The notes beneath the pieces were generated by a model. The model worked only from the letters and a program-made list of their open reading frames with translations. It searched no databases and was not told the origin of the DNA. This document shows, one piece after another, positions 7,917-16,849 of a DNA stretch of 64,000 nt. The translations under genes were made by a program, and so were the position numbers. The stretch comes from Lachnospiraceae bacterium (GTDB lineage: Bacteria; Bacillota; Clostridia; Lachnospirales; Lachnospiraceae): the NCBI GenBank assembly GCA_024403555.1, contig JAKSRP010000001.1, positions 96,229 through 160,228 of the forward strand, written 5' to 3'. Every line of letters starts with the position of its first letter. Within the stretch, counting starts at the first letter, position 1.

Positions 7917-10099
7917 TGGCAGAGAAAAGGAAGACAACAAAGAAAAGATCTGGAAACAGAAGAATTGTTGCGACAATTGTAAAACTGCTGGCATTTGTGA
8001 TTGTAGTAGGTGGCCTTTGCATAGGCGGCAAAGTTGGAATGACATTGATCAGTATGAAGAAGGAAGCGGTTGAGTTAGTATCGACTGCAACAAGAGATAC
8101 TTTCCGTGCTAGTCAGACTACCGAGGTTTATGATACGAACGGTGAACTGATTACCAAATTAAAAGGCGAAAAGGATGTCTATTATCTCGATTATGAAGCA
8201 ATTCCGCAGACTGTAAAGGATGCCGTTGTAGCAGTAGAAGACGTACGATTCTATCATCACAAAGGGATTGACTTAAAAGGGATCATGAGAGCGATGGTTT
8301 CACTCGTTCGTAATAAAGGGGAAATCCATGAAGGTGCAAGTACGATTACGCAGCAGTTAGCACGAGGTATTTTCCTGAACAACGAAGTTACATGGACCCG
8401 TAAAGTAAAAGAAATGTTTGTTGCGATTGAACTTGAAAAAGTATATTCCAAGGAAGATATTCTTGAATTCTATCTCAACAATATTTATTACAGCAATGGT
8501 TATTATGGTATTCAGGCAGCAGCACAGGGATATTTCAGAAAAGATGCGAATCAGCTGAATTTATCTGAAATGGCATATTTGTCTGCAATTCCTAATGGCC
8601 CAACCTTGTATAATCCTTATAATCATCCGGAAAATACATTAAAGCGTCGTGATAAAATCTTAAAGGATATGCTGAAAATTAACAGCATTACACAAAAAGA
8701 GTATGATGAAGCGATTGATACAAAAATTAAAGTAAAGAAGAAAAAGGTTACAGAGCCGAATGACTATGTAGAAACATATACCATCCGATGTGCAACAAGA
8801 GCGCTTATGAGAAACAGTGGATTTGAATTTAAAACCGTGTTTGACAATGACCGTGAGCGAGAAGTATATCAGGATGATTATGATAAGGCATATGCAACTG
8901 CAAAACGTACTTTATATACAGCAGGATATCGTATTTATACTAGTATAGATTTAGATAAACAGGAAGAGTTACAGGCAGCAGTAAATGACCGTATGACAGG
9001 ATTTACGAAAAAGAAAGATGGCGTATATGTTGCACAGGCGGCAGCAACCTGTATCGATAACAGAACCGGAAAAGTAGTGGCAATTGTTGGTGGACGTGCA
9101 CAGGATGATGTGGAAGGTTATACATTAAACCGTGCATATCAGAGTGCAAGACAGCCTGGTTCTAGTTTGAAACCACTCCTCGTTTATGCACCAATGTTAG
9201 AACGTGGATATGGTCCTGGCTCAACCGTTGACGATACGAAGATGAGTAAGGATGACAAACATCATGTAAGCAATGCAGGAAGCTATTCTGGACATATTAC
9301 TCTTAGAAGTGCAGTTATGAAGTCTTCTAACGTAGCTACTATGAGACTTTACGAAGAACTCACTCCGAAGACAGCAATCAAATATCTTGAAAAGATGGGC
9401 TTTATGCATATTTGCGAAAGAGACTATAAATACTATACAACCTGTCTTGGCGGTATGACATATGGTGCAACAACAGAAGAAATGGCAGCTGGTTATGCAA
9501 CATTAGCAAATGGCGGGCAGTATCGTGAACCAACCTGTATCAAGGAAATTTTAAGTGCACAGGGTGAGCTGGTAGTAAAAGGAGAAGGTACAACTAAGAA
9601 GATCTACTCCAAGGATGCAGCTTCTAAGATGACCGATGTATTACAGAGTGTTGTCTCTGGTGGTACCGGACGAGGTGCAAAGATCAACAACATTGATACT
9701 GCAGGTAAAACAGGTACAACATCTGATTATCGAGATGGATGGTTCTGTGGTTATACACCATACTACACAACTGCTGTATGGGTAGGACGAGATGATCATA
9801 AAGTAATTGACGGTTTACATGGTAATACCTATCCATTATATATCTGGAGACAGTTTATGGGTGATATCCATGAATCCATCACTGCAGATTTATCTTTCGG
9901 AACAACCGGATCTGGTGCAGGAGAAAAAGCAGTTGCACCAGTGAAGAAGACAGAAGCGAAAAAGACAGAAATGAAAAAGACAGAGTCTGTAGCAACGGAA
10001 GCTCCGGCAACTGAAGCAACAACACAGGCAGCAACGGAAGCACCATCTACCGAAGCACCTTCGGACAATAATGATGATGGTGGAGAAGCAACCGAATAA
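7916..10099 (+). CDS. Class A penicillin-binding protein 1A (transglycosylase/transpeptidase)
   Basis: Polymerises and cross-links peptidoglycan outside the membrane. The 727-residue protein has a basic cytoplasmic tail, one membrane helix (about 20-45), a GT51 domain with VAVEDVRFYHHKGID and GASTITQQLARGIFLN, and a transpeptidase domain with the SxxK serine in PGSSLKPLL, the SxN motif in KSSNVATM and the AGKTGTTSDYRDGW box. The last 60 residues form a low-complexity tail rich in Thr, Glu, Ala and Pro (TEAPATEATTQAATEAPST), likely disordered and exposed in the wall. The ATG overlaps the preceding TAA by one base. Confidence 0.93.
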   Translation: MAEKRKTTKKRSGNRRIVATIVKLLAFVIVVGGLCIGGKVGMTLISMKKEAVELVSTATRDTFRASQTTEVYDTNGELITKLKGEKDVYYLDYEAIPQTVKDAVVAVEDVRFYHHKGIDLKGIMRAMVSLVRNKGEIHEGASTITQQLARGIFLNNEVTWTRKVKEMFVAIELEKVYSKEDILEFYLNNIYYSNGYYGIQAAAQGYFRKDANQLNLSEMAYLSAIPNGPTLYNPYNHPENTLKRRDKILKDMLKINSITQKEYDEAIDTKIKVKKKKVTEPNDYVETYTIRCATRALMRNSGFEFKTVFDNDREREVYQDDYDKAYATAKRTLYTAGYRIYTSIDLDKQEELQAAVNDRMTGFTKKKDGVYVAQAAATCIDNRTGKVVAIVGGRAQDDVEGYTLNRAYQSARQPGSSLKPLLVYAPMLERGYGPGSTVDDTKMSKDDKHHVSNAGSYSGHITLRSAVMKSSNVATMRLYEELTPKTAIKYLEKMGFMHICERDYKYYTTCLGGMTYGATTEEMAAGYATLANGGQYREPTCIKEILSAQGELVVKGEGTTKKIYSKDAASKMTDVLQSVVSGGTGRGAKINNIDTAGKTGTTSDYRDGWFCGYTPYYTTAVWVGRDDHKVIDGLHGNTYPLYIWRQFMGDIHESITADLSFGTTGSGAGEKAVAPVKKTEAKKTEMKKTESVATEAPATEATTQAATEAPSTEAPSDNNDDGGEATE

Positions 10100-10107
10100 A
10101 CAAAGAA

Positions 10108-10138
10108 AAGGTCTGTACGAAGCTCGTACAGACCTTTT
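10108..10138. terminator. Bidirectional terminator between the PBP gene and dapL
   Basis: AAAGGTCTGTACGA-AGC-TCGTACAGACCTTT, a perfect 14-bp stem with T/A runs on both sides. It lies between converging genes and can serve both. Confidence 0.85.
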
Positions 10139-10198
10139 TCTTTCTTCTTTTTCATACTTAACAAATCATTCGAATGAATTACAGATATAAATAACAGA

Positions 10199-11401
10199 CT
10201 AGCTGAATAATTTTTCGAATCTAGCCATTGCTTCTACTGTGTTTTCATAAGTACCGAAAGCAGTGAGACGGAAGTAGTTTTTACCGTTTTCTCCAAAACC
10301 AGCACCTGGTGTTCCAACTACCTGAATATTTTCTAATAAGTAATCAAAACATTCCCATGCTTCCATACCATTTGGACATTCAAACCAGATATATGGAGAG
10401 TTGATACCACCGTAGAAGTTGATACCAAGTTTTGTCATAGTATCTGCAATGTATTTTGCGTTCTTTTTGTAGTATTCAATGTTTTCAGAACATGCTGCAA
10501 TACCTTCTTCTGTAAATACAACTTTTGCACCGTGCTGCACGATGTAGGAAGTACCATTGAATTTTGTGCTCTGACGACGATTCCACATTGCATTTAAAGA
10601 CATTTCTGTTCCGTTAGAAGCAGTGAAAACTAATTCCTTAGGTACAACTGTGTAACCACATCTTGTTCCTGTAAAACCAGCTGTTTTAGAGAGAGAACAG
10701 AATTCGATTGCGCATTTCTTTGCACCTTCAATTGCATAGATACTTCTTGGAAGTTCTGGATCAGAGATGAAAGCTTCATAAGCAGAGTCGAAAAGGATTA
10801 CAGCATCATTTTTGAGGGCGTAATCAACCCAGATTTCTAACTGTTCTTTGTTGTAAGCTGCTCCTGTTGGGTTGTTTGGAGAACAAAGATAGATAATATC
10901 AGCGTGCTGCTCGAAGTTAGGCATTGGAAGGAAACCATTTTCTGCATTTCCATCAATGTATACGATGTTGTAATTTCCACACATGATATTTGTGTCAACA
11001 TATACAGGATAAACTGGGTCAGGGATTAAGATTGTGTTGTCATGGCCAAAAATATCTGTGATATTACCTGTATCAGATTTTGCACCATCAGAAATGAAGA
11101 TCGCATCTGGATCAACATCTACACCATTTCTTTTATAATAATCTGCGATAGAAGCACGAGTATCTGCATATCCCTGTTCTGGGCCATATCCCTTAAAAGT
11201 TTCAGCATGAGCTAACATATCTACACCTTCGTGTAATGCATCAATTACTTTGCTTGCGAGAGGTTTTGTTACGTCACCGATACCAAGACGAATAACCGGT
11301 TTGTCTGGGTTTGCTTCCTGATAAGCAGCAGTTTTTCTTGCAACTTCAGAGAAAAGATAGCTCTGTTTAATGTTTAAATAATTTTCGTTTAACTGTGGCA
11401 T
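10199..11401 (-). CDS. dapL: LL-diaminopimelate aminotransferase
   Basis: Makes LL-diaminopimelate directly from tetrahydrodipicolinate and glutamate, the one-step branch of lysine/peptidoglycan precursor synthesis found in chlamydiae, plants and many Clostridia. At 400 residues it has the expected fold-type I size. Recognisable segments are RLGIGDVTKPL, AETFKGYGPEQGYADTR, FISDGAKSDTGNI, YLCSPNNPTGAAY and the PLP-binding lysine in CSLSKTAGFTGTRCGYT (about Lys239). A GGAAA site precedes the ATG. It follows prs on the same strand, but a terminator lies between them. Confidence 0.95.
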   Translation of the reverse strand: MPQLNENYLNIKQSYLFSEVARKTAAYQEANPDKPVIRLGIGDVTKPLASKVIDALHEGVDMLAHAETFKGYGPEQGYADTRASIADYYKRNGVDVDPDAIFISDGAKSDTGNITDIFGHDNTILIPDPVYPVYVDTNIMCGNYNIVYIDGNAENGFLPMPNFEQHADIIYLCSPNNPTGAAYNKEQLEIWVDYALKNDAVILFDSAYEAFISDPELPRSIYAIEGAKKCAIEFCSLSKTAGFTGTRCGYTVVPKELVFTASNGTEMSLNAMWNRRQSTKFNGTSYIVQHGAKVVFTEEGIAACSENIEYYKKNAKYIADTMTKLGINFYGGINSPYIWFECPNGMEAWECFDYLLENIQVVGTPGAGFGENGKNYFRLTAFGTYENTVEAMARFEKLFS

Positions 11402-11437
11402 AGTAAAAATTTCCTTTCTTTACAATTTCATAAGTAT

Positions 11438-11491
11438 AAAAAAAGACGGTCTGAGGGTGCATTCATCCTATGCACCTTCAAAACCGCCTTT
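11438..11491 (-). terminator. Terminator after prs
   Basis: On the minus strand AAGGCGGT...GGTGCAT-AGGATGA-ATGCACC...ACCGTCTT folds into a long interrupted stem followed by a T run. It separates prs from dapL. Confidence 0.75.
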
Positions 11492-11525
11492 GGTTTCGCA
11501 TATTATTTCGTTTATCTGTGAAAGA

Positions 11526-12716
11526 TTATTTGCAGTTACGAATGCCTGCTTTGTATTCTTCGATACGTTCTCTGATACGTTCTGTTGGATCGAGAAGTTC
11601 GCTGATAGAAGCATTGTGGTTCATGTTATCAATGATTAAAGCGATATACTTAGAGATATCAGCACTTACATACCATTCTCTTGTGAATAATTCTGGGTTC
11701 TGGTATGTAGCATTTGTTGTGATAACACGGTGGATAAGACCCTGTTCAAATGCTTCGTCAAAACGATCAAGACCATTTGTGAAAAGACCAAATGTAGAGA
11801 GACAGAATACTCTTCTTGCTTTACGATCTTTTAACTGTTTTGCAACGTCAATCATAGAGTCACCAGAGGAAATCATATCATCAAGGATGATTACGTCTTT
11901 TCCTTCTACGGAGTCACCTAAGAATTCGTGTGCAACGATAGGGTTACGACCATCAATGATTGTAGAGTAGTCACGACGTTTGTAGAACATACCCATATCA
12001 ACACCTAAAACACTGGAGAAGTAGATTGCACGGTTTGTAGCACCTTCGTCCGGGCTGATTGTCATCATATGATCTTTGTCGATCTGTAAGTCATCACAGC
12101 AGGAAAGTAAAGCTTTAACAAACTGGTATGTTGGCTGAACAGTTTCAAATCCGCTTGCTGGAATCGCATTCATTACACGAGGATCGTGAGCGTCAAATGT
12201 GATTAAGTTGTCAACTCCCATACCGAATAATTCCTGAAGCATGGAAGCACAGTCTAAGGATTCTCTTGCACTTCTCTTGTGCTGACGACCTTCATATAAG
12301 AATGGCATGATAACATTCACTTTGTTTGCTTTTCCACAAGTAGCGGAAATCATTCTCTTTAAGTCGCTGTAGTGATCGTCTGGGGACATACGGTTAGGCT
12401 GTCCACATAATTTATATGTAATACTATGATTTAATACGTCTACTAAAAGATATACATCATTACCACGAACGGAATCATGGAAGATACCCTTTGCTTCACC
12501 AGAACCAAATCTTGGGCATGCAGCAGAAAGTAAGTAGCTGTCTTTTAAATAACCGTCAAATTCACTTGTGTCATTGTTGTGAGCAGCTGTTCTTCTTGTA
12601 CGCCAGTCAACGATATACTGGTCAACCTTTTTACCAAGTTCGTTACAGCTCTGTAATGCGCAGATACCTAATTTTCCAACTGGAATAGATGTATACTTGC
12701 TATCGTTTAAATTCAT
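11526..12716 (-). CDS. prs: Ribose-phosphate pyrophosphokinase, long form
   Basis: Makes PRPP from ribose 5-phosphate and ATP for nucleotide, His and Trp synthesis. The PRPP-binding loop VIILDDMISSGDSMID, the LITFDAHDPRVMNA segment and the MPFLYEGRQHKRSARESLD flap are clear. At 396 residues it is about 80 longer than the classical enzyme, mostly from an N-terminal extension and insertions. An AAAGGAG site precedes the ATG. In B. subtilis prs lies just upstream of pth-mfd; here it is some 7 kb away on the opposite strand. Confidence 0.9.
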   Translation of the reverse strand: MNLNDSKYTSIPVGKLGICALQSCNELGKKVDQYIVDWRTRRTAAHNNDTSEFDGYLKDSYLLSAACPRFGSGEAKGIFHDSVRGNDVYLLVDVLNHSITYKLCGQPNRMSPDDHYSDLKRMISATCGKANKVNVIMPFLYEGRQHKRSARESLDCASMLQELFGMGVDNLITFDAHDPRVMNAIPASGFETVQPTYQFVKALLSCCDDLQIDKDHMMTISPDEGATNRAIYFSSVLGVDMGMFYKRRDYSTIIDGRNPIVAHEFLGDSVEGKDVIILDDMISSGDSMIDVAKQLKDRKARRVFCLSTFGLFTNGLDRFDEAFEQGLIHRVITTNATYQNPELFTREWYVSADISKYIALIIDNMNHNASISELLDPTERIRERIEEYKAGIRNCK

Positions 12717-12852
12717 GATTATTCTCCTTTAAATATCAATAATATAAAAATTATAAATAACTAACCGAAATACAGTCACTCCCTTTATACCATTGTTTTA
12801 CAATAATAGTCAACCCTTTCTTCTTATTTTAAGGGTTTTCAGGAGTATTTAG

Positions 12853-13842
12853 TCATTTGAATGATTTCTTCATACGAATGTCTTCGCCGTAGATATTACA
12901 GATCAGATAATTCTCAGCGATACGAGAGATTACTCGCTCTGTGTAGTTGTCCTTTAACTGTGATAAAGACAGGTTTGTTGAAATGATCACGGACTTTTTG
13001 CGAAGAAGTCGTTCGTTCAGACATAAAAACAATTCTGATGCCACGAAGGAATTTGTCATCTCAGTTCCAAGGTCATCAATAATGAGTAAATCGCAATTTA
13101 ATATGTAATCCATAGAATAGGAAGATTCACCGTCTGATGATCGGTGGAATCGATGATTTTCAAATACTTCCACTAACTCAAAAGCGGTAAGGTAAATGAC
13201 TGTGCAGGACTCGTCAAGAAGTTCTTTGGCAATACAATTCGTGAGAAAAGATTTGCCGACACCTACACTTCCCTGAAACAGGATATTCTGTCCAGGGTTA
13301 CTTTTAAAAGTGGAAATAAAGTCCATACAGCGTTCTACGATGGAAACGATGTTTCGGCGTGGACTTGGACGATTCGGATACAATTGCTCTTCGGAGTAGT
13401 ATTCGTAAGAAAACGTCTGAAAATTCTCTTCTATTAATTTTTCATATATGTTGGACTGTTTATAAAGCTGATTTACAATAGCCTGCTTAAGACAGGAACA
13501 CTTTTTATTCCCGATGTAACCAGTATCTTTGCAGGCACGACAGGTATAAATTGGATCAAGATAATCCGGTGCATACCCATTCTGAACTAAATATTCCACT
13601 TTTGCCATGGATAATTCCAGATTTTTGTCACGAAGCTCTTTTAAAGCGGACTCATCGCTATCAAAAAGCATCTTTCTTCCAATCGCGATAGAATGGGAGG
13701 AGATTTCTTCGTCGAGCTGCTTGATTGCAGGGATTTTGGCATAGACTTCACTTAGTCGTCTTCTGTGTAAATCCTGATTTTGTTGTCTTCGCTGATCATA
13801 TGCACGCATCAGCTCATCATACTGCCAGGTTGGTAAAGCCAT
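12853..13842 (-). CDS. DnaI/DnaC-like helicase-loader ATPase
   Basis: A 329-residue AAA+ ATPase expected to load the replicative helicase. Residues 1-90 are helical; a Cys cluster CRACKDTGYIGNKKCSCL (about residues 100-118) looks like the zinc site of DnaI; then Walker A GSVGVGKSFL, Walker B LLIIDDLGTE, sensor-like IISTNLSLSQL and an arginine-rich YTERVISRI. It starts 11 bases after the stop of the DnaD-like gene behind AAGGAGG, so the two form an operon, the same functional pairing as DnaD/DnaB with DnaI in Bacillus replication restart and initiation. Confidence 0.88.
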   Translation of the reverse strand: MALPTWQYDELMRAYDQRRQQNQDLHRRRLSEVYAKIPAIKQLDEEISSHSIAIGRKMLFDSDESALKELRDKNLELSMAKVEYLVQNGYAPDYLDPIYTCRACKDTGYIGNKKCSCLKQAIVNQLYKQSNIYEKLIEENFQTFSYEYYSEEQLYPNRPSPRRNIVSIVERCMDFISTFKSNPGQNILFQGSVGVGKSFLTNCIAKELLDESCTVIYLTAFELVEVFENHRFHRSSDGESSYSMDYILNCDLLIIDDLGTEMTNSFVASELFLCLNERLLRKKSVIISTNLSLSQLKDNYTERVISRIAENYLICNIYGEDIRMKKSFK

Positions 13843-13853
13843 GAAATTCCTCC

Positions 13854-14843
13854 TTACTGGTTGATTTGTTCAATGTAGCGTTGTTCTAATTCATCAAAAT
13901 TATAAGAACGCTCATTGAAATTGTGAATTTGTTTCGCCACTTTCGGGGATACTCGCATAGAAGCATTCTCCGACGCCGTGTTTTTGGATGCGGCAAATCG
14001 CTGGTCAGCAGCTGCCACGTCTGTCAGCGTACGGATGTTATTTTTCTTCCAGGATTCTAAAATACTTGCAGCATATGGAAAGCTTGCATCCCCTGTTTGA
14101 AGTGTAGTTCTTCTGCAGGCTTCTAAGATAAGATTCATGGACATGGCATCCTTATAGAGCCAGCGTTCCATATATTCAATCTGTGCCGGTGTCGGTTTGC
14201 CGCTGAGTCCCATCGCTTTTAATATCTGATAATATTCCTTCTGGTAGGAAGCAGCGGCACTTTTTGCCTGTGCAGGAGTAGTGATGTTTTGTTCATGCCA
14301 GCTAATAGCAACTTTTTCGATGTAGCGCCAGCTAGTCTTATGATTGCTTACACAATATTCAATCAGATATTCAATTAAATCTACAGGAAGCTTTAAGGTG
14401 TCATATATATAGGAAAGAGAATTCAACTCTGCAGCTGTCATTGGATGGTTAAAATACATCTCTGCAATATATTTTAAATCCATAAACTGTTTGTCTTCAT
14501 CCTTCTTCTTTAGCTGAGCAGAAGAGAGTAATTTCTTTTCCGGCGTATCCGGTTTTGATAAATTCTGTGATACGCTTGCAGCTGTTTCCTTGGTATCTTC
14601 CTCCTTAAGGAGACCTTCTTCCTGCCAGTATTTTAAGGCACGATTAACAGCGCCTTCTGTCATATCTAACTTTTTCGCAAGGGTCTCGGTAGAAAATGAT
14701 TCGTCTCCCTGGATCAGTCTCATAAGCATGATCATAACTTTGAGCTGTTCACCACTTGCTTTTGCAAAATACTGATCAATAAAAGCATTGTCAATACAGG
14801 TGATATGAAGTTGGTATGGCTTGCTTAATGTAAACTGATTCAT
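13854..14843 (-). CDS. DnaD-domain primosome protein
   Basis: About 329 residues. The N-terminal part is a winged helix (FSTETLAKKLDMTEGAVNRAL), the middle holds a DnaD domain (IAEMYFNHPMTAAELNSLSYI ... YIEKVAISWHEQNI), and the C-terminus ends in NFDELEQRYIEQINQ. Such proteins bridge DnaA or DNA to the helicase loader. The start at 14843 is used because AAGGAG lies 7 bases before it; an adjacent ATG at 14846 is equally possible, and the ATG at 14903 has no ribosome site. It is cotranscribed with the DnaI-like gene, and its upstream region carries a DnaA-box cluster. Confidence 0.85.
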   Translation of the reverse strand: MNQFTLSKPYQLHITCIDNAFIDQYFAKASGEQLKVMIMLMRLIQGDESFSTETLAKKLDMTEGAVNRALKYWQEEGLLKEEDTKETAASVSQNLSKPDTPEKKLLSSAQLKKKDEDKQFMDLKYIAEMYFNHPMTAAELNSLSYIYDTLKLPVDLIEYLIEYCVSNHKTSWRYIEKVAISWHEQNITTPAQAKSAAASYQKEYYQILKAMGLSGKPTPAQIEYMERWLYKDAMSMNLILEACRRTTLQTGDASFPYAASILESWKKNNIRTLTDVAAADQRFAASKNTASENASMRVSPKVAKQIHNFNERSYNFDELEQRYIEQINQ

Positions 14844-14948
14844 CATAATTCTCCTTGTCCTTGTTTTACCTATTAAATATAACATAAAGAAAAAATAAAG
14901 CAAATTTGTGGAGATGTGAGTTAGAATGTGAAATTTTTATGTGGAAAA

Positions 14949-15099
14949 TGTGAATAATGTGGACAGAATAGAAGAAAAAGGCATGAAACCCTATAAATAA
15001 GCCAATGGTCGATTGTGAAGAAATGTGGATAAATAAAAAAATAATCCACAGTGGTTATACACAAAACTCTGTGCATAACACTGTGGATAATGTGGATAA
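14949..15099. promoter_or_regulatory. Cluster of six perfect DnaA boxes upstream of dnaD-dnaI
   Basis: Matches to TTATNCACA on either strand: 14949-14957, 15024-15032, 15055-15063, 15070-15078, 15082-15090 and 15091-15099. Five lie within 76 bases, two directly abutting; 15042-15050 is a one-mismatch site. The cluster sits between the 3' end of murC and a plausible dnaD promoter (minus strand TTGCTT 14898-14903, 16 bases, TATATT 14876-14881). It could be a DnaA-controlled promoter region, a DnaA-titration site or an origin-like element. Confidence 0.85.
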
Positions 15100-15102
15100 G
15101 TA

Positions 15103-16482
15103 TTACTTAACTAAGTTTTCGCCAATGTTTACAACGTTTCCGGCACCCATAGTTATCAACAGGTCATTGTTCTTACATTTTTCTAAAACAAATTTTTCGA
15201 TGTCTGCGAAATCGGAAATGTAATACACATCTTTACCAAGTTTTTCTAATCTTGTTACGATATCCTTAGAAGAAACGATGCCTTCATCCTTTTCTCTGGC
15301 AGCATAAATGTCAGTCAAAATGATGTGATCACTTAATGCAAGACTTGTTGCAAAATCATCTAAGAAAGCAATCGTACGGCTGTAAGTGTGTGGCTGGAAG
15401 ATCGTCCAGATTTCGTTGTGAGGATACTTCACTGCAGCAGTAAGTGTTGCCTTGATTTCTGTTGGATGATGTGCGTAATCATCAATTACGGTAATTCCCT
15501 GTACCTCGCCTTTGTAATCAAAACGACGTTTTGTACCTGTGAAATTAAGAAGACCTGTCTTGATTGCTTCCATATCAATGCCGATGTGCATTGCAGCTGC
15601 AATAACAGATAAGGAATTCATAATGTTATGACGACCATTCACGCTTAAGGAAATGTGTCCTTTGGTGTCACCGTCAACTACTAAATCATAATAGCCATTG
15701 CCGCGTTCATCAAAACCGATGTTCGCAGCTGTATAGTTTACGCCTTCTTTTTCAAGACCAAAGGTTACAATCTTTGCAGTAACACCTTCGCTTACATAGT
15801 CAACGCAGTCCATATCGCCATTGATGATCAAAAGACCATCTTCTGGAAGGATGCGGGCAAATGTCTGGAAGCTTTTCTGGATATCAGCCAAGTCTTTGAA
15901 GAAATCCATATGATCTTCTTCTACATTTAAAATAATGCTGATCATAGGATGGAAAGAGTGGTAGCTGTTTGTATATTCACAGGCTTCGGTAACTAAGATG
16001 TCAGATTTTCCAACACGGATGTTTCCGCCGATGGCATCTAAGATACCGCCGACACTGATGGTTGGATCTGCTTCAGCAGCTAAGAGAATGTGAGTCAGCA
16101 TGGAAGTCGTAGTGGTTTTTCCATGAGTACCTGCGATTGCTACAGGATTCTTATAGTTATCCATCATCTGGCCTAAAAGCTCTGCTCTTGTAAGCTTTGG
16201 AATGTTATGAGCAAGCACAGCCTGGAATTCTTCGTTATCTTCTCTGATTGCAGCGGTATAAACAACTAAATCGATGTCATCTGTGATGTTTTCTGCTTTC
16301 TGTCCGATGGCGATTTTTGCACCAAGGGAAACTAATTTATTCGTAATTTCAGATTCGTTCATGTCGGATCCGGAAATAGTAAAATGCTCTTCTAAAAGGA
16401 TTTCAGCAAGGCCGCTCATACTGATGCCGCCGATCCCGATAAAATGAACATGTATTGGCTTTTTAAAATCAATCTGATACAT
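15103..16482 (-). CDS. murC: UDP-N-acetylmuramate--L-alanine ligase
   Basis: Adds the first amino acid (L-Ala) to UDP-MurNAc in the cytoplasm. The 459-residue protein shows the three Mur-ligase domains: N-terminal Rossmann-like HVHFIGIGGISMSGLAEIL, the ATP-binding AGTHGKTTTTSMLTHILL with downstream NVEEDHMDFF, and the C-terminal FDYKGEVQGITVIDDYAHHP / IFQPHTYSRT segments. It is a single gene, preceded by its own promoter. The last codons lie next to the DnaA-box cluster. Confidence 0.96.
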   Translation of the reverse strand: MYQIDFKKPIHVHFIGIGGISMSGLAEILLEEHFTISGSDMNESEITNKLVSLGAKIAIGQKAENITDDIDLVVYTAAIREDNEEFQAVLAHNIPKLTRAELLGQMMDNYKNPVAIAGTHGKTTTTSMLTHILLAAEADPTISVGGILDAIGGNIRVGKSDILVTEACEYTNSYHSFHPMISIILNVEEDHMDFFKDLADIQKSFQTFARILPEDGLLIINGDMDCVDYVSEGVTAKIVTFGLEKEGVNYTAANIGFDERGNGYYDLVVDGDTKGHISLSVNGRHNIMNSLSVIAAAMHIGIDMEAIKTGLLNFTGTKRRFDYKGEVQGITVIDDYAHHPTEIKATLTAAVKYPHNEIWTIFQPHTYSRTIAFLDDFATSLALSDHIILTDIYAAREKDEGIVSSKDIVTRLEKLGKDVYYISDFADIEKFVLEKCKNNDLLITMGAGNVVNIGENLVK

Positions 16483-16547
16483 GATATTTGATTATTCCCT
16501 TCCTAATATTAAAGTAAATAAAACTTTGTGAAGTCTACTTCTATTTT

Positions 16548-16576
16548 AGTATAGGACAAAAAGTTTAAACTTTCAA
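16548..16576 (-). promoter_or_regulatory. SigA promoter of murC
   Basis: On the minus strand TTGAAA (16571-16576), 17 bases, TATACT (16548-16553); about 60 bases upstream of the murC start. Confidence 0.7.
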
Positions 16577-16586
16577 GACAGATAGA

Positions 16587-16615
16587 TTGCGAAAAAATAA
16601 ATATTCGGTTATAAT
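16587..16615 (+). promoter_or_regulatory. Possible distal promoter for glgCD
   Basis: TTGCGA (16587-16592), 17 bases, TATAAT (16610-16615), facing glgC. It would give a leader of about 230 bases. No recognisable riboswitch is seen in that leader. Confidence 0.5.
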
Positions 16616-16772
16616 AGAACCATACGTGAAATATGGATAATATGACGGATAGATGGGGTATATTTTTTAGGAATGTACAAAATATTCCCGAAATATTCGA
16701 GTAGAATCGGTTATAAATTGGCGATATACACAAAAAATATTGTCACATTTTTAACGTATTCTACGTTTATTA

Positions 16773-16828
16773 TTCACAATTTCATCCATTAATGTTATAA
16801 TTAACTATCAATGTTATAATTAACTATC
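16773..16828 (+). promoter_or_regulatory. glgC promoter with a tandemly duplicated -10 region
   Basis: TTCACA (16773-16778), 17 bases, TATAAT (16796-16801). The 19-base unit AATGTTATAATTAACTATC occurs twice in perfect tandem (16791-16809 and 16810-16828), so a second TATAAT stands at 16815-16820. Only the first has a well-placed -35 box. Confidence 0.7.
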
Positions 16829-16849
16829 ATGCACAAAGGGGTGAATACG

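Noticed and set aside
16509-16733. 74-residue minus-strand frame upstream of murC
   Set aside because: No ribosome site, and it lies over the murC promoter region; AT-rich intergenic sequence.
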